From assembly GCF_021190915.1 (NCBI RefSeq), contig NZ_JAIOAP010000003.1, forward strand, positions 434,001 through 498,000: a stretch of 64,000 nt of DNA, given 5' to 3'. Source of the stretch: Cohnella silvisoli (lineage in GTDB: Bacteria; Bacillota; Bacilli; Paenibacillales; Paenibacillaceae). Every line of letters begins with the position of its first letter. The stretch's first letter is position 1. The notes beneath the pieces were generated by a model. It was not told where the DNA came from, searched no databases, and saw only the letters and a list, made by a program, of their open reading frames with translations. Made by a program: the position numbers and the translations under genes. Positions 16,239 to 25,101 of this stretch are shown here, piece after piece.

Positions 16239-18593
16239 ATGAAAATGAATAATGACATCAAGGCCGGCAGAATGAACGTAAAGGTGGATTCCAATCGATT
16301 CGGCTTCGACTCAGATCAAATTACATTTAAGGAAGCAGTTCGCGAAGCGACGGTTTTGGTTGGAAAACGAGAAAAGAAATTGACAATTGGAACGGAGGGA
16401 AACGTGTTACATAGCTGCACGAGCCGGTCGACTCCTGTCGGAGAAGCGATCGACTATACTTGGCGCCGCGAGAATAGTGAAGGGTTGACGCTCGCTTGGA
16501 CGCTCAGCTGCCTTGATCATCTGTCAGCAATCACGTTGCGAGCTAGTGTAACTAACGGGACGGAAGACAATGTTCGTTTAAAGGAAATCGTTCTGGCCAG
16601 ATCGTCAGACGATTCACTTTGCTGTGATGGCGATCCTTCAGCCTGGCTGCTTTCACCGATTTCACATGATAAGAGAGTCGGCCATTTAGGCCAGACCCTT
16701 ACGAGTGCTAACGAAGATACGATCGAGTTTTGGAAAAGCATGAACGCCGCAGTTCCTTTTAAGCTTCCAACCGAAGAGCGTTTCATTGACGGGCGTTGGA
16801 GGTCGTACAAAGATTTTGTGACGCTGTATACGGAGGCCGGGGAGATTGGGCTAACGATGGGCGCCGTAGGCGAGCCTGAAGCGGATGTTCGGTTTGACTG
16901 CAAAGTTAACAATGGGAAAATGCGTCTAGATATCATCAGTGAAATGAGCGATGTTCGAATAGAACCGGGAGAAACCCGTCATTCGCAAGAAGTGATGATC
17001 CTTGCAAGGCCCTATGATGAAGCAGTCGACACGCTTTTTAAATGGCTGAGCACAACCCACGGAAGCCGGACTCATCAAGGAGCGAAGTATGGGTGGTGCA
17101 GTTGGTACGATCTTCGCTGGGATATTACCGAAGACACCATTGCAGCAACTGTCCAACAATTTAATAAGCGTAAGGATCGAACACCCGTGCAGGTTATCCA
17201 AATCGACAACGGCTTCGAGAAAAAGGTTGGTGACTGGCGGTGCAACGACAAGTTTTCTGGTGGATGGGCGCCCCTTGTCCATAAGATCCGGGAAGCCGGT
17301 GCGGAGCCGGGCATTTGGCTGGCACCTCTGGCCATGCACGATTCGTTGGGTTATTTGGGAGAGCACCCGGACTGGTTTCAACGAAATGCCATAGGCGAAT
17401 TGGAACTGGGGGATGACACTTGGGGAGCAACGACTCATTGGTTGGACCCGACTCATCCGGAGGTCCAGACGTTCATGCGCGACATCGTGCGCGACCATAG
17501 ACGGGAAGGATTCACGTATTATAAAACGGACTACAATACCATTTCAGACAACTGCCGCTTTTACGACAGTAAGAAGACTCGACTGCAAGCCTATCGAACA
17601 TTTTACCGGTTGCTTCGAGAGGAAATAGGAGAAGAAGATTATTTGCTGGCTTGTTCAGGTTTTACTCGCGGAATTATGGGCTTTGCCGACGCTTGCCGGA
17701 TCGGACCTGATTCTGTTGATGTATGGAGTACGGCACATACGCCATGCACGATCCTTGAAGCGATTCGGGCAACGGGTAAAACTGCGGCAGCCAATGGAAT
17801 CTTTTTTGCCAATGATCCGGACGTAACCTACACCATGATCCGTCCGCAATCAAGCGTGAAAAGAACTCCCATGGAAGTTGGCGACAGCCTGACTTTGGAA
17901 GAATGGCGGACTTGGCACGGGTTTGCAGGTTTGCTTGGAGGCATGCAGTTTATATCCGATCCATTAGAAAAACCAGTCTATGCGAATGCGTGGCGCAGTT
18001 TTGAAATCTTGACGCCTCCAGCACCTGAACGAGCACAGTCACTGCATGCGGGCACGGATCTGAATCATCAACGCTTTGGATTTGTTGCGAATCGCGAATG
18101 GGGTTCATTTGCTTCTTTGTTGCTTTGGAACGCGGAAGACGAAGGCGCCTCAATAGCTTTAAACAGCAACCGGTTGGATCGGCTCGGGGAATCTTATCAC
18201 ATATGGTCATTCTGGGATGAGACTTATTACGGAATAGGTGACAGCAGCTTTGTTACTCCTCTTCTGCAGCCGCATGCCTCTCTATTACTGCGGTTTACGC
18301 CTTGCTATGTTAGCGATGAACGTCCGGTTCTAATCGGCTCCACGTTACACATTTCTATGGGAGCATCTGAAATCAGTGGAATTACTTCTACCAATCATAC
18401 TCTCGATATCCTTCTAAATGATGGCGGAGCTTCCGATGGCAAGCTCTTCGTTTATAGTAAGCAACCGCTAGTTCTGCAGAGCGCTGAAGGTTGCACCGTT
18501 GAGGGTATAAAGGAAGTTGAGGAATTTGTATGGAGCATTCACCTCGCATCACGTCAGAGGGGCAGAAACCAAGCCTGTCATTTATTGTTTTGA
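16239..18593 (+). CDS. GH36-type alpha-galactosidase
   Basis: About 784 residues without a signal peptide, so cytoplasmic hydrolysis of alpha-galactosides is likely. It has an N-terminal beta-sandwich domain (about residues 1-280), a clan GH-D (beta/alpha)8 barrel starting at KYGWCSWYDL, and a C-terminal beta domain. Candidate catalytic residues are the nucleophile Asp431 in YYKTDYNT and the acid/base Asp491 in CRIGPDSVDVW. ATG 16239 follows AAAGGAG. The last residues (after SRQRG) look odd: another frame continues as GAETKPVIYCFERSGG to TAA at about 18617, so a late frameshift may have replaced the tail. It is followed at 43 bp by the secreted DUF4838 gene. Confidence 0.8.
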   Translation: MKMNNDIKAGRMNVKVDSNRFGFDSDQITFKEAVREATVLVGKREKKLTIGTEGNVLHSCTSRSTPVGEAIDYTWRRENSEGLTLAWTLSCLDHLSAITLRASVTNGTEDNVRLKEIVLARSSDDSLCCDGDPSAWLLSPISHDKRVGHLGQTLTSANEDTIEFWKSMNAAVPFKLPTEERFIDGRWRSYKDFVTLYTEAGEIGLTMGAVGEPEADVRFDCKVNNGKMRLDIISEMSDVRIEPGETRHSQEVMILARPYDEAVDTLFKWLSTTHGSRTHQGAKYGWCSWYDLRWDITEDTIAATVQQFNKRKDRTPVQVIQIDNGFEKKVGDWRCNDKFSGGWAPLVHKIREAGAEPGIWLAPLAMHDSLGYLGEHPDWFQRNAIGELELGDDTWGATTHWLDPTHPEVQTFMRDIVRDHRREGFTYYKTDYNTISDNCRFYDSKKTRLQAYRTFYRLLREEIGEEDYLLACSGFTRGIMGFADACRIGPDSVDVWSTAHTPCTILEAIRATGKTAAANGIFFANDPDVTYTMIRPQSSVKRTPMEVGDSLTLEEWRTWHGFAGLLGGMQFISDPLEKPVYANAWRSFEILTPPAPERAQSLHAGTDLNHQRFGFVANREWGSFASLLLWNAEDEGASIALNSNRLDRLGESYHIWSFWDETYYGIGDSSFVTPLLQPHASLLLRFTPCYVSDERPVLIGSTLHISMGASEISGITSTNHTLDILLNDGGASDGKLFVYSKQPLVLQSAEGCTVEGIKEVEEFVWSIHLASRQRGRNQACHLLF

Positions 18594-18636
18594 ACGTTCC
18601 GGTGGCTCTGAATAAATAACAAATAGGAGGATTGAA

Positions 18637-21009
18637 ATGAAGAAGAATCTTTCTCGTAAAGCATCGTTCTTTGTTTGTCTGGTACTTTTGTTCTCCTTGT
18701 TCATGTCCGTCACTTCGCCTGCATCTTATGCCGATGCTGCTGGATCTGCAGCTGCAGAGGAATCGAGTATTCCGAACAATTTGATGGGGGATTACCGCGA
18801 GCCCACTGTTGCACCGATTAAAGGTGTTGATCTCGTTGTCGCGGGAGAAAGCCGTGCAACTGTTGTCTTAACGCCGACCGCAACGGATCTGGAGAAGCAG
18901 GCGGCGCAGGAGCTGCAAAGCTATTTGAAACAGATATCCGGGGTGGAGCTGCCCGTTGTGACCAATGCGAATAACGCCACTGGGATCAAAATTTACGTAG
19001 GAAGCACTGCACCCGATCCACAGCTGGAACAAATTCGCCAGGGGGGAACGAATGCCGATTCCTTCCGTCTATCCGTCAGCGGAGACAGCATTCAACTCGT
19101 CGGCCTTTCCGACAGAGGCACGCTGTTCGCTGCCTACGAGATGCTCGAGCAGATCGGCATTCGTTGGTTTAATCCCGGAGAATTAGGCACGGAAGTTCCA
19201 TCCATGCAATCGATTACAGTGAAGGAGCAGAATACGATTCAGCATCCGGGTGTGACGAGTCGGTATGTGGGAGGGATAGATTATCTTTTCTCCCAGGAAC
19301 CGATGGAGTTCGTCGACGAGTTTGAAGGAAAGAAGTGGCTGCAGCATCGCAGGGGTAACAACACGGTCGCTCTTGGCGGGCACGGGCTCCCCTGTACGAT
19401 CACAGTACAGGAACGTCCAGATTTGTATGTTCAAGTCAATGGAAAGCCTACCAGTCAGTTCGATGTCACGAAACCAGAAGTGCTGATCTGCGTCGTTGAA
19501 GGGGCATTGAAGTACTTGGAAGAAAATCCCGATGCAAAATATTTGAACCTCGGACCGAATGACGGCGACGATTTTGGCACATCGGTCTGGGATGCGGAAG
19601 ATTATGATCCGCTGATGGGCTCCAACTCCATCACTGACCGCTATGTTAAATTTTACAATCTGGTATTGGAGCAAATCGAGCCGCAGTATCCCGATGTCGG
19701 CATCGCGTTCTTTGCTTATCTACGCTATATGAGAGCGCCGGTTCGGGAAATTCCTAACCCTAAGCTTCTGCCTGTTATTGCTCCGATCACGGTCGAGCGC
19801 ATCCATTCGATGGAAAACGGCATGTCATGGGAACGGTCTTATTTGAAGGATCTCATCGACGATTGGAAGAAGCTTGGCGTTAATGTCTCCTTCTACAGCT
19901 ATATGTACAATTTGGCTGACCCTGGCATGCCTTTTTCGATAATTAACAGAATCGTAGAGGAAATGAATCATTTCAAACAGGAGGGGATGAATCAGCTTCG
20001 TTTCGAAGGCCTGCCGTCTTGGGGTTACCAAGGACCTTCCTTATATTTGATGGCGAAATTGAGCTGGAATCCGGATTTGGATGTTCAAGAGACGCTGTCC
20101 GACTATTTCTCCAAGTTTTATGGTCCGGCGGCAAAGCCGATGTGGAATCACTTTCGAAAGCTTGAAGATGCGTTTGCTCAAGCGGATTACTATACGGGCG
20201 CTGTATTCGATTTCTCGAAAATATTGACTCCGGAAGTGATGGCGAATTTGGAAAGCACCTTGTCCAAAGCGGAGAAACAAGTGCCTGCGAACTCTAAATA
20301 CGCCAAGCGAATCCGGATGGTACGCGTTGCGTTCGATTTTGGGAAAGCGTTTACGAAGATGAGGGATGCTTACCTCAAATTTAATTTTGTGAAGGCAAAG
20401 CAATATTACGATGAGGCCAAAGCGCAATTAAAGGTGGCTGCGAAACATTCTCCCGTCATCATCCATCCTTGGGCGGGCGGATATATCGATATTTTCTGGA
20501 AGTACCAAATTGAGCAGGCTTATGAACGGGTTACCAACGGAAGCGGAATTGTGGCAAAGCTCCCAGACGAATGGTCGGCTATGCTTATTCCGGGCGGAAA
20601 CGGCGCGAAGCTGGGATTATGGAAACCAGGGATAGGCATGAAATCGTGGATGAAGCTTAAGACATATTCCGAAACATTTACCAGCCAAGGCTTGCGTTAT
20701 TATAAGGGTGAAGTCTGGTACCGAACTTCAGTCAACGTGGCTGAAGCCTATAAAGATAAGCCGATTCGGCTTTGGTTCGGAGACATCGACGAAACGCCGC
20801 GAGTGTGGATCAATGGGAAGGAAGTTCAACCTATGACCACCGGCATCGCAACGGTTATCCCTTGGGAATACGATGTATCCAGCGTGATCAAGTTCGGCCA
20901 GAAGAACGATATTGTCGTCTCCGTCAACAATCGATATTTAGATGAGTTGGGCACGGGCGGCATTGTAGGTCCTGCCGTTCTCTGGACGCCTGCCGGCACA
21001 ACGCCGTAA
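18637..21009 (+). CDS. Secreted DUF4838 protein with C-terminal sugar-binding-like domain
   Basis: A 790-residue protein with a Sec signal peptide (KKNLSRK then a hydrophobic core, cleavage near SYADA). Residues about 60-190 form the alpha-glucuronidase/GH20-type N-terminal domain (LEKQAAQELQSYLKQISG, LVGLSDRGTLFAAYEMLEQIGIRWF). The central DUF4838 barrel region follows (about 230-560, with YLNLGPNDGDDFG and RFEGLPSWGYQGPS). About residues 640-785 form a GH2-like jelly-roll (RYYKGEVWYRTSV, RLWFGDIDETPRVWINGKEV). Family members are presumed glycoside hydrolases acting on polysaccharides; activity is unproven. AGGAGG precedes ATG 18637. It is co-directional with the GH36 gene and convergent with the AraC regulator. 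Confidence 0.85.
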   Translation: MKKNLSRKASFFVCLVLLFSLFMSVTSPASYADAAGSAAAEESSIPNNLMGDYREPTVAPIKGVDLVVAGESRATVVLTPTATDLEKQAAQELQSYLKQISGVELPVVTNANNATGIKIYVGSTAPDPQLEQIRQGGTNADSFRLSVSGDSIQLVGLSDRGTLFAAYEMLEQIGIRWFNPGELGTEVPSMQSITVKEQNTIQHPGVTSRYVGGIDYLFSQEPMEFVDEFEGKKWLQHRRGNNTVALGGHGLPCTITVQERPDLYVQVNGKPTSQFDVTKPEVLICVVEGALKYLEENPDAKYLNLGPNDGDDFGTSVWDAEDYDPLMGSNSITDRYVKFYNLVLEQIEPQYPDVGIAFFAYLRYMRAPVREIPNPKLLPVIAPITVERIHSMENGMSWERSYLKDLIDDWKKLGVNVSFYSYMYNLADPGMPFSIINRIVEEMNHFKQEGMNQLRFEGLPSWGYQGPSLYLMAKLSWNPDLDVQETLSDYFSKFYGPAAKPMWNHFRKLEDAFAQADYYTGAVFDFSKILTPEVMANLESTLSKAEKQVPANSKYAKRIRMVRVAFDFGKAFTKMRDAYLKFNFVKAKQYYDEAKAQLKVAAKHSPVIIHPWAGGYIDIFWKYQIEQAYERVTNGSGIVAKLPDEWSAMLIPGGNGAKLGLWKPGIGMKSWMKLKTYSETFTSQGLRYYKGEVWYRTSVNVAEAYKDKPIRLWFGDIDETPRVWINGKEVQPMTTGIATVIPWEYDVSSVIKFGQKNDIVVSVNNRYLDELGTGGIVGPAVLWTPAGTTP

Positions 21010-21093
21010 CCCGAATTAGGCGCAAAAGAGATTGTTAACGGCATTAAACCTTCTTTAACATATCTTGAACAGTGTCATTCTAATTGCTTTTCT

Positions 21094-21122
21094 GCCGGGA
21101 GCCGAACGGGCTTCCGGCTTTC
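21094..21122 (+). terminator. Hairpin between the DUF4838 and AraC genes
   Basis: Stem GCCGGGAGCC (21094-21103) with GGCTTCCGGC (21109-21118), one mismatch, followed by TTTCATTCTC. It is a weak T tract and probably terminates the plus-strand operon. Confidence 0.5.
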
Positions 21123-21990
21123 ATTCTCTCATTTTCTGCCGATATACGCTAGGTGAGACTCCTGACCATTTTTTGAACATTTTCGAAAAATACATGGCAT
21201 CGGGATATCCTACGGAAGCGGCAACCTGTTCGATGGTAAAAATACTAAGAAGAAGTGACTGGGCTCGCTGCATGCGCAATTTAAAGAGATATTGGGTTGG
21301 CGAAATACCGGTATATTTGGTAAAAAGCTTGGTCAGATAGGAGCGGTGGTACCCCATTAAATCTGCCAGTTGTTCAATCGTAATTTGCTGATTATAGTGT
21401 GCTACCATCCAGCGGATCGATTTTTCAACAGCTGAATAGCCTTCTTGATGCGTAATCATCGCTACTGGCTGATTTTTCTCCATTATTTTTCTGAATTCAA
21501 CAAGCAAAAGCCTTAAATAAGCTCCCGTCGGTAAATCAAAGAAATTGTTTTTCGGCTGAAAGTGGTCATGGATGTTAGTGAAAAGACTTGGAATTCGTTC
21601 ATCTTCATCGATATGCAATACATGTAAATCTTCAGTGATGCCAACAGCATTTAACATTTCATGCGCATATGAACCGGTAAAACCAACCCATGTATACTTC
21701 CACGGATCCGTATTGTCAGCCACATAGGCTACCAATTGATTCGGATAAATAATAAACAGGTCGCCAACTCCAAGTTCGAAACGTTGTCCGCTGTTCGAGA
21801 AGACGCCCTTGCCTGATATTACAAAATGAATGAGATAGAAATCAAGGATCTGAGGTGCAACCGAGTAACCAGCTGTCGTCTGGCTAATTCCACTAGTCAA
21901 AACCATGATTTCACCCGGGCTGCTATTTGGGAGAATAAATGACGTCTGAAGCAATACGCTCACCTCTAAGCTGAAAGTTACCATATTCAT
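21121..21990 (-). CDS. AraC-family transcriptional regulator
   Basis: Up to 289 residues: an N-terminal cupin-like ligand domain (FVISGKGVFSNSGQRFELGVGDLFIIYP) and two C-terminal HTH motifs (ITIEQLADLMGYHRSYLTKLFTKYTGISPTQ at about 200, then IEQVAASVGYPDAMYFSKMFKKWSG). It probably responds to a sugar and regulates the convergent GH36/DUF4838 operon, as is common in Paenibacillus carbohydrate loci. The start is uncertain: ATG 21990 and 21984 have no good RBS, while TTG 21954 follows TAGAGGTG by about 7 nt and would give 277 residues. Confidence 0.88.
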   Translation of the reverse strand: MNMVTFSLEVSVLLQTSFILPNSSPGEIMVLTSGISQTTAGYSVAPQILDFYLIHFVISGKGVFSNSGQRFELGVGDLFIIYPNQLVAYVADNTDPWKYTWVGFTGSYAHEMLNAVGITEDLHVLHIDEDERIPSLFTNIHDHFQPKNNFFDLPTGAYLRLLLVEFRKIMEKNQPVAMITHQEGYSAVEKSIRWMVAHYNQQITIEQLADLMGYHRSYLTKLFTKYTGISPTQYLFKLRMQRAQSLLLSIFTIEQVAASVGYPDAMYFSKMFKKWSGVSPSVYRQKMRE

Positions 21991-22409
21991 TTCTATCGTG
22001 CAAGATTGTTGAAACCATATGAGAGGGCATAATAGGTATCCGAATCGGAAGCTAAATTTATAAAGATAACATAATTTATATTATGTAAACTTATATGAAT
22101 ACATGAAGGGGATGTTGGATATTAATTACATTATAAAGTGTGTTACAAAGAATTCGATTTACAGCGGCCAATAGATTGGATACAATACACAAGTTCAAGC
22201 CGCCAACCAATTGGTATGGCAAGCGATGGAATCATAGTTTATAGATCGATTGTAAATAATTCATCAAAACTAAATCATTTCTGATCGTATCTAATCTACG
22301 CAAAGTAATCAAAGAATCCGCAGTTAGTTGATCTCAGGGATTAAACTGAACTTGTGAAATGAAATTGTATTCGTTGAAACAGTGAGCGACAACATAAACC
22401 AAAGATAAT
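21991..22409. other. Gene-less AT-rich intergenic stretch
   Basis: About 420 bp with no open frame that has a ribosome binding site and no recognisable RNA. It holds the promoter side of the AraC gene and runs into the 12-bp tandem repeat. Confidence 0.5.
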
Positions 22410-22418
22410 ATGCAAATT

Positions 22419-22484
22419 GAACAGCAACATGAACAGCAACATGAACAGCAACATGAACAGCAACATGAACAGCAACATGAACAG
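22419..22484 (+). repeat. 12-bp tandem repeat, 5.5 units of GAACAGCAACAT
   Basis: Five exact units of GAACAGCAACAT from 22419 to 22478, then GAACAG. Read in the ATG 22410 frame it encodes repeated QQHE, but that frame continues into repeat-derived sequence and has no ribosome binding site, so coding is doubtful. Confidence 0.95.
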
Positions 22485-22594
22485 TTAAAGCAATGTCTCA
22501 CTTATGTTTTTATTTACTTCTTCACAAAACCCGTATTTTGTACATATGTCACAAAAGAGCTTTTTTGTCTGTCTGCGCCAATGTCTAACTTTGT

Positions 22595-22660
22595 GTCGGA
22601 AGTCAACAACTTGATCCCATAAGTGACAAGAACATTGTCCCATTCCCTTTATGTCTGGCC
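22595..22660 (-). repeat. Copy of the dispersed TTCTTG repeat (reverse orientation)
   Basis: Contains CAACAACTTGATCCCAT followed by GACAAGAACATTGTCCCATT, the reverse complement of the direct-repeat pair seen at 23.64, 35.33 and 50.53 kb, but with the two units 23 rather than 30 bp apart. With the forward copy at 23.64 kb it brackets the acetyltransferase gene. Confidence 0.7.
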
Positions 22661-22732
22661 CCCTAATGCTAAACTTCTCATCCCGCCAGAAAGTTGACCT
22701 GTATAGCGACACAATGTTGACCGCAATGAAAA

Positions 22733-22759
22733 ACGCAGTCTGCTACGAGCAGACTGCGT
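22733..22759 (-). terminator. Hairpin terminator, minus strand
   Basis: Perfect 12-bp stem ACGCAGTCTGCT (22733-22744) with its complement (22748-22759) and a 3-nt loop. On the minus strand it is followed by TTTTT (A tract at 22729-22733). It is the second hairpin downstream of the acetyltransferase gene. Confidence 0.75.
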
Positions 22760-22775
22760 GAATGACTCGATTAAA

Positions 22776-22793
22776 CTAACGTCTCCCGTTAGC
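22776..22793 (-). repeat. REP-like module (CTAACG...CGTTAG), representative copy
   Basis: CTAACGTCTCCCGTTAG forms a small inverted repeat around CCCGTTAG. The same module (CCCGTTAG or a one-base variant, usually followed by C/T, G/T and AA) recurs at 23600, 25082, 35290, 46570, 47261, 50483, 58690 and 62660, mostly within 300 bp after the stop of a minus-strand gene. Confidence 0.7.
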
Positions 22794-22802
22794 TGAACGA
22801 AT

Positions 22803-22826
22803 AAGGCTGCCATTGATGGCAGCCTT
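22803..22826 (-). terminator. Terminator after the minus-strand GNAT gene
   Basis: Perfect 10-bp stem AAGGCTGCCA / TGGCAGCCTT with TTGA loop, 6 bp beyond the stop of the acetyltransferase gene. Confidence 0.7.
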
Positions 22827-22831
22827 ATGTC

Positions 22832-23383
22832 CTACACTTTCATTTTATCATATTCATTTTTTGTTAGACCATAAACGAATTCATCGAAATGTTGACCCTT
22901 AGTGAAAATCATATCTCTGAGTCGTCCTTCTTGAGCGAACCCAAGATGCTCCTGTAATGCAACTGAACCCTCATTAAAGGCATAGACATGTGCGTTTACT
23001 TTCCGATATCGCAGTTCCTCTAAATAATATCGCAGTAATATCTTTACTGCCTCTGAAGCATAACCTTTACGCCAATGTTCACGGAAAATTGCAACACCAT
23101 ATTTGAAGGTTCCATTGCGTGTATCACAACTATTAGCAGATATGCTTCCGATTAGTATTCCTTCAAGAGTTTCAATAGCTAACGAAACGTTATCGCCGTT
23201 GGATGTATTTGATGCTTGATGTGTAGCCCACGACCTTGTTCCTTCTTCGGATCTTGGAAAGTGTATTACATCGCATAGTCTAGCACCATCGGAATCAAAA
23301 TCGTTATTATGAAACTTCTCCCAATCGGTGGACAGAATAGGTCGTAATCTGACTTTCATACCAGACCAAATGTAATTATGCAT
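22832..23383 (-). CDS. RimJ/RimL-type GNAT N-acetyltransferase
   Basis: A 183-residue acetyltransferase of the ribosomal-protein/alanine N-acetyltransferase type. Features are an N-terminal MKVRLRPILSTDWEKF, the acetyl-CoA segment YGVAIFREHWRKGYASEAVKILLRYYLEELRYRKVNAHVYAFNEGS with its RKGYAS loop, and C-terminal LGFAQEGRLRD. ATG 23383 follows TTAGGAGG. The acceptor substrate is unknown. The gene stands alone, bracketed by inverted copies of the dispersed TTCTTG repeat (22.6 and 23.64 kb), so it may be a mobile passenger gene. Confidence 0.87.
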   Translation of the reverse strand: MHNYIWSGMKVRLRPILSTDWEKFHNNDFDSDGARLCDVIHFPRSEEGTRSWATHQASNTSNGDNVSLAIETLEGILIGSISANSCDTRNGTFKYGVAIFREHWRKGYASEAVKILLRYYLEELRYRKVNAHVYAFNEGSVALQEHLGFAQEGRLRDMIFTKGQHFDEFVYGLTKNEYDKMKV

Positions 23384-23635
23384 ATATGATCCTCCTAATG
23401 ATAAAATTCACACCACCCAAAACTTTTAATAAAGGTGGTGATCTTGAACGAGGATCTACTTTTTTTGTAATTACATTGTTCTCATCCCTTTCTTACTGGT
23501 AAATTGTAACATGTTGTGATGTATAAATATAGCGATTTACTCATTTCTAAACTGTCCAGCAACTTAACATAAGTATTCTACTTTCACCACGTTAAACTGC
23601 CCGTTAGTTTAATGTCCCCTCCGTCCACTCCGTCG

Positions 23636-23698
23636 GGAATGAGACAATGTTCTTGTCACAAAACGGGAATGGGATCAAATTCTTGACCCCCGACAGTT
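23636..23698 (+). repeat. Copy of the dispersed TTCTTG repeat (two direct units, 30 bp apart)
   Basis: Units GAGACAATGTTCTTGTC (23641) and GGGATCAAATTCTTGAC (23671) start exactly 30 bp apart, each preceded by GGGAAT, and are followed by CCCCCGACAG. The rest of 23384-23774 holds the acetyltransferase promoter region and the REP-like module at 23600, but no gene. Confidence 0.8.
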
Positions 23699-23774
23699 TT
23701 CGTGGATTTTTGCGACCGCTGTTCTCGTCCAAGTGTTACTCGCCGATATTGCCTTATTTGAGGACTCAAAACTC

Positions 23775-24404
23775 TTAGTCAAACGTTTTAGACTGCAGAT
23801 ATTCGAACTCGTCGATTCGTCCGGAAGTGATCAGGTAATAGAGGGTTGCTTTCGAATGCTGGGATGTTTGTCTCGAGATCCGGTTATTCCGCCCCATCAG
23901 ATCCGTGGCTTTCTGCGGGTAATCGTAATGGATCAAATGGTTCGCCGCCGTTACATCCCACCCCGCATTTGAGGAATCCGTCAAAAGCAGTACGGCCGAT
24001 TCCGGCAATTTGCCGAACTGGTCTATAATTTGATTCACTTCATGCACGGAGTCATGTTGGGTAATGTTCAAAATGACTCTCTCACCGAATATCTCACCCA
24101 GAAACGCGACCAACTCAGAGGCCACAACGGTCGACTTCGTCATGAGAACAGCTTTTTCGCGTGACTCCCGTACCTTTGAGACGATTTCGGAGAGTGCGTC
24201 CAGCTTTCGCGGGTTACGATTGCATAAGACCGCCATCTCTTCTTTAATGGCCATCATATTTTTCTTCTCTTCGATGGATGAAGCACGGCCGTCCCGTTCG
24301 GAAGCCGCAAAATAATTGTTCAAGAGCTCGAAGTATCGGCTGTCATGAGGCTGCTCCAGAGAGACGACGATCGTGGTTTCTACGACTTTCATGCACTGGC
24401 ACAT
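23775..24404 (-). CDS. Orphan SNF2-type helicase C-terminal domain
   Basis: At most 209 residues. The C-terminal half carries SNF2-like motifs V and VI: LLLTDSSNAGWDVTAANHLIHYDYP followed by GRNNRISRQ. The N-terminal half is a helical region with EEKKNMMAIKEEM. Helicase motifs I-III (ATP binding and hydrolysis) are absent, so it cannot be an active translocase alone. The start is uncertain: ATG 24404 touches the AGAAAGG site and ATG 24392 lies 12 nt after it. It begins 6 bp after the stop of the upstream 131-residue gene, so the two are an operon. It is either a decayed helicase or a domain used separately. Confidence 0.6.
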   Translation of the reverse strand: MCQCMKVVETTIVVSLEQPHDSRYFELLNNYFAASERDGRASSIEEKKNMMAIKEEMAVLCNRNPRKLDALSEIVSKVRESREKAVLMTKSTVVASELVAFLGEIFGERVILNITQHDSVHEVNQIIDQFGKLPESAVLLLTDSSNAGWDVTAANHLIHYDYPQKATDLMGRNNRISRQTSQHSKATLYYLITSGRIDEFEYLQSKTFD

Positions 24405-24410
24405 CCTTTC

Positions 24411-24806
24411 TCACATTTTCTGCAAGTATGCCTCGAGATGTCCTTCCAGTTCCAAAGCAGCGTTTTCATAGGGTTGATCCATCAAGTCTCCGACGATTTT
24501 GCTGCCAGGTATATTCCACTTGGTTGGAACACCGAAAAATACGCGTTGACACTCCCAGATCACAATCCGATGGGTGTCCAATATATTATCCTTGCTGGTG
24601 ACATCAAGTGTTACTTCAGAGCAATAGTAGGGAGAAAAAGTATCATAGCCTTCCCGCGACAACTGGAACTTGATGTCCAGACTTTTGGCGGCGGCGATTT
24701 CCTGGTATTTGAGATTCAACTTATCGCACCATTTGCCCAACTCTCGTTCGGCTTCCATAATGTTTCCTTTCATTGTCCGGGTCAACTCGTGTAGTTCCAG
24801 TCTCAT
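24411..24806 (-). CDS. Hypothetical protein upstream of the SNF2-like domain (131 aa)
   Basis: A soluble, mixed alpha/beta protein with an N-terminal amphipathic helix (MRLELHELTRTMKGNIMEAER) and a central strand-rich region (DIKFQLSREGYDTFSPYYCSEVTLDV). A hydrophobic stretch with IVIWECQRVFFGVPTKWNIPG follows. ATG 24806 follows GAAAGGG. I do not recognise the family. Coupling to the SNF2 C-terminal gene suggests both derive from a helicase-containing locus such as a phage or plasmid module. Confidence 0.55.
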   Translation of the reverse strand: MRLELHELTRTMKGNIMEAERELGKWCDKLNLKYQEIAAAKSLDIKFQLSREGYDTFSPYYCSEVTLDVTSKDNILDTHRIVIWECQRVFFGVPTKWNIPGSKIVGDLMDQPYENAALELEGHLEAYLQKM

Positions 24807-25101
24807 GCTGCGGCACCCTTTCTGTCAGTTCATGGTGACTTATCTTCTATTATCGCATATGAAAATGGGAACACTACCGGTGAAATTATCCAGCCTATTT
24901 TTTGAGATAAAATACTACACTTCAAAAGATTCTTTCTTTCCAATCAATGAATCTGATAGCCACAGTTTTTGTTGCAATAAAAACACGGCAACACAAATTC
25001 ATGCTGCCGTGTAAAAAATGTTGAGTATGTCCCGTTGTTGTCTAACGACACAAATGTTCCAGACATAAACCAACTATCGTACCCGTTAGTTGAATTACAT
25101 A

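Noticed and set aside
22419..22484. CRISPR-like array
   Set aside because: Units are contiguous 12-mers without spacers, and no cas genes are present.
22410..22622. QQHE-repeat ORF as a gene
   Set aside because: The frame results from the 12-bp tandem repeat, has no RBS and runs into the dispersed repeat.
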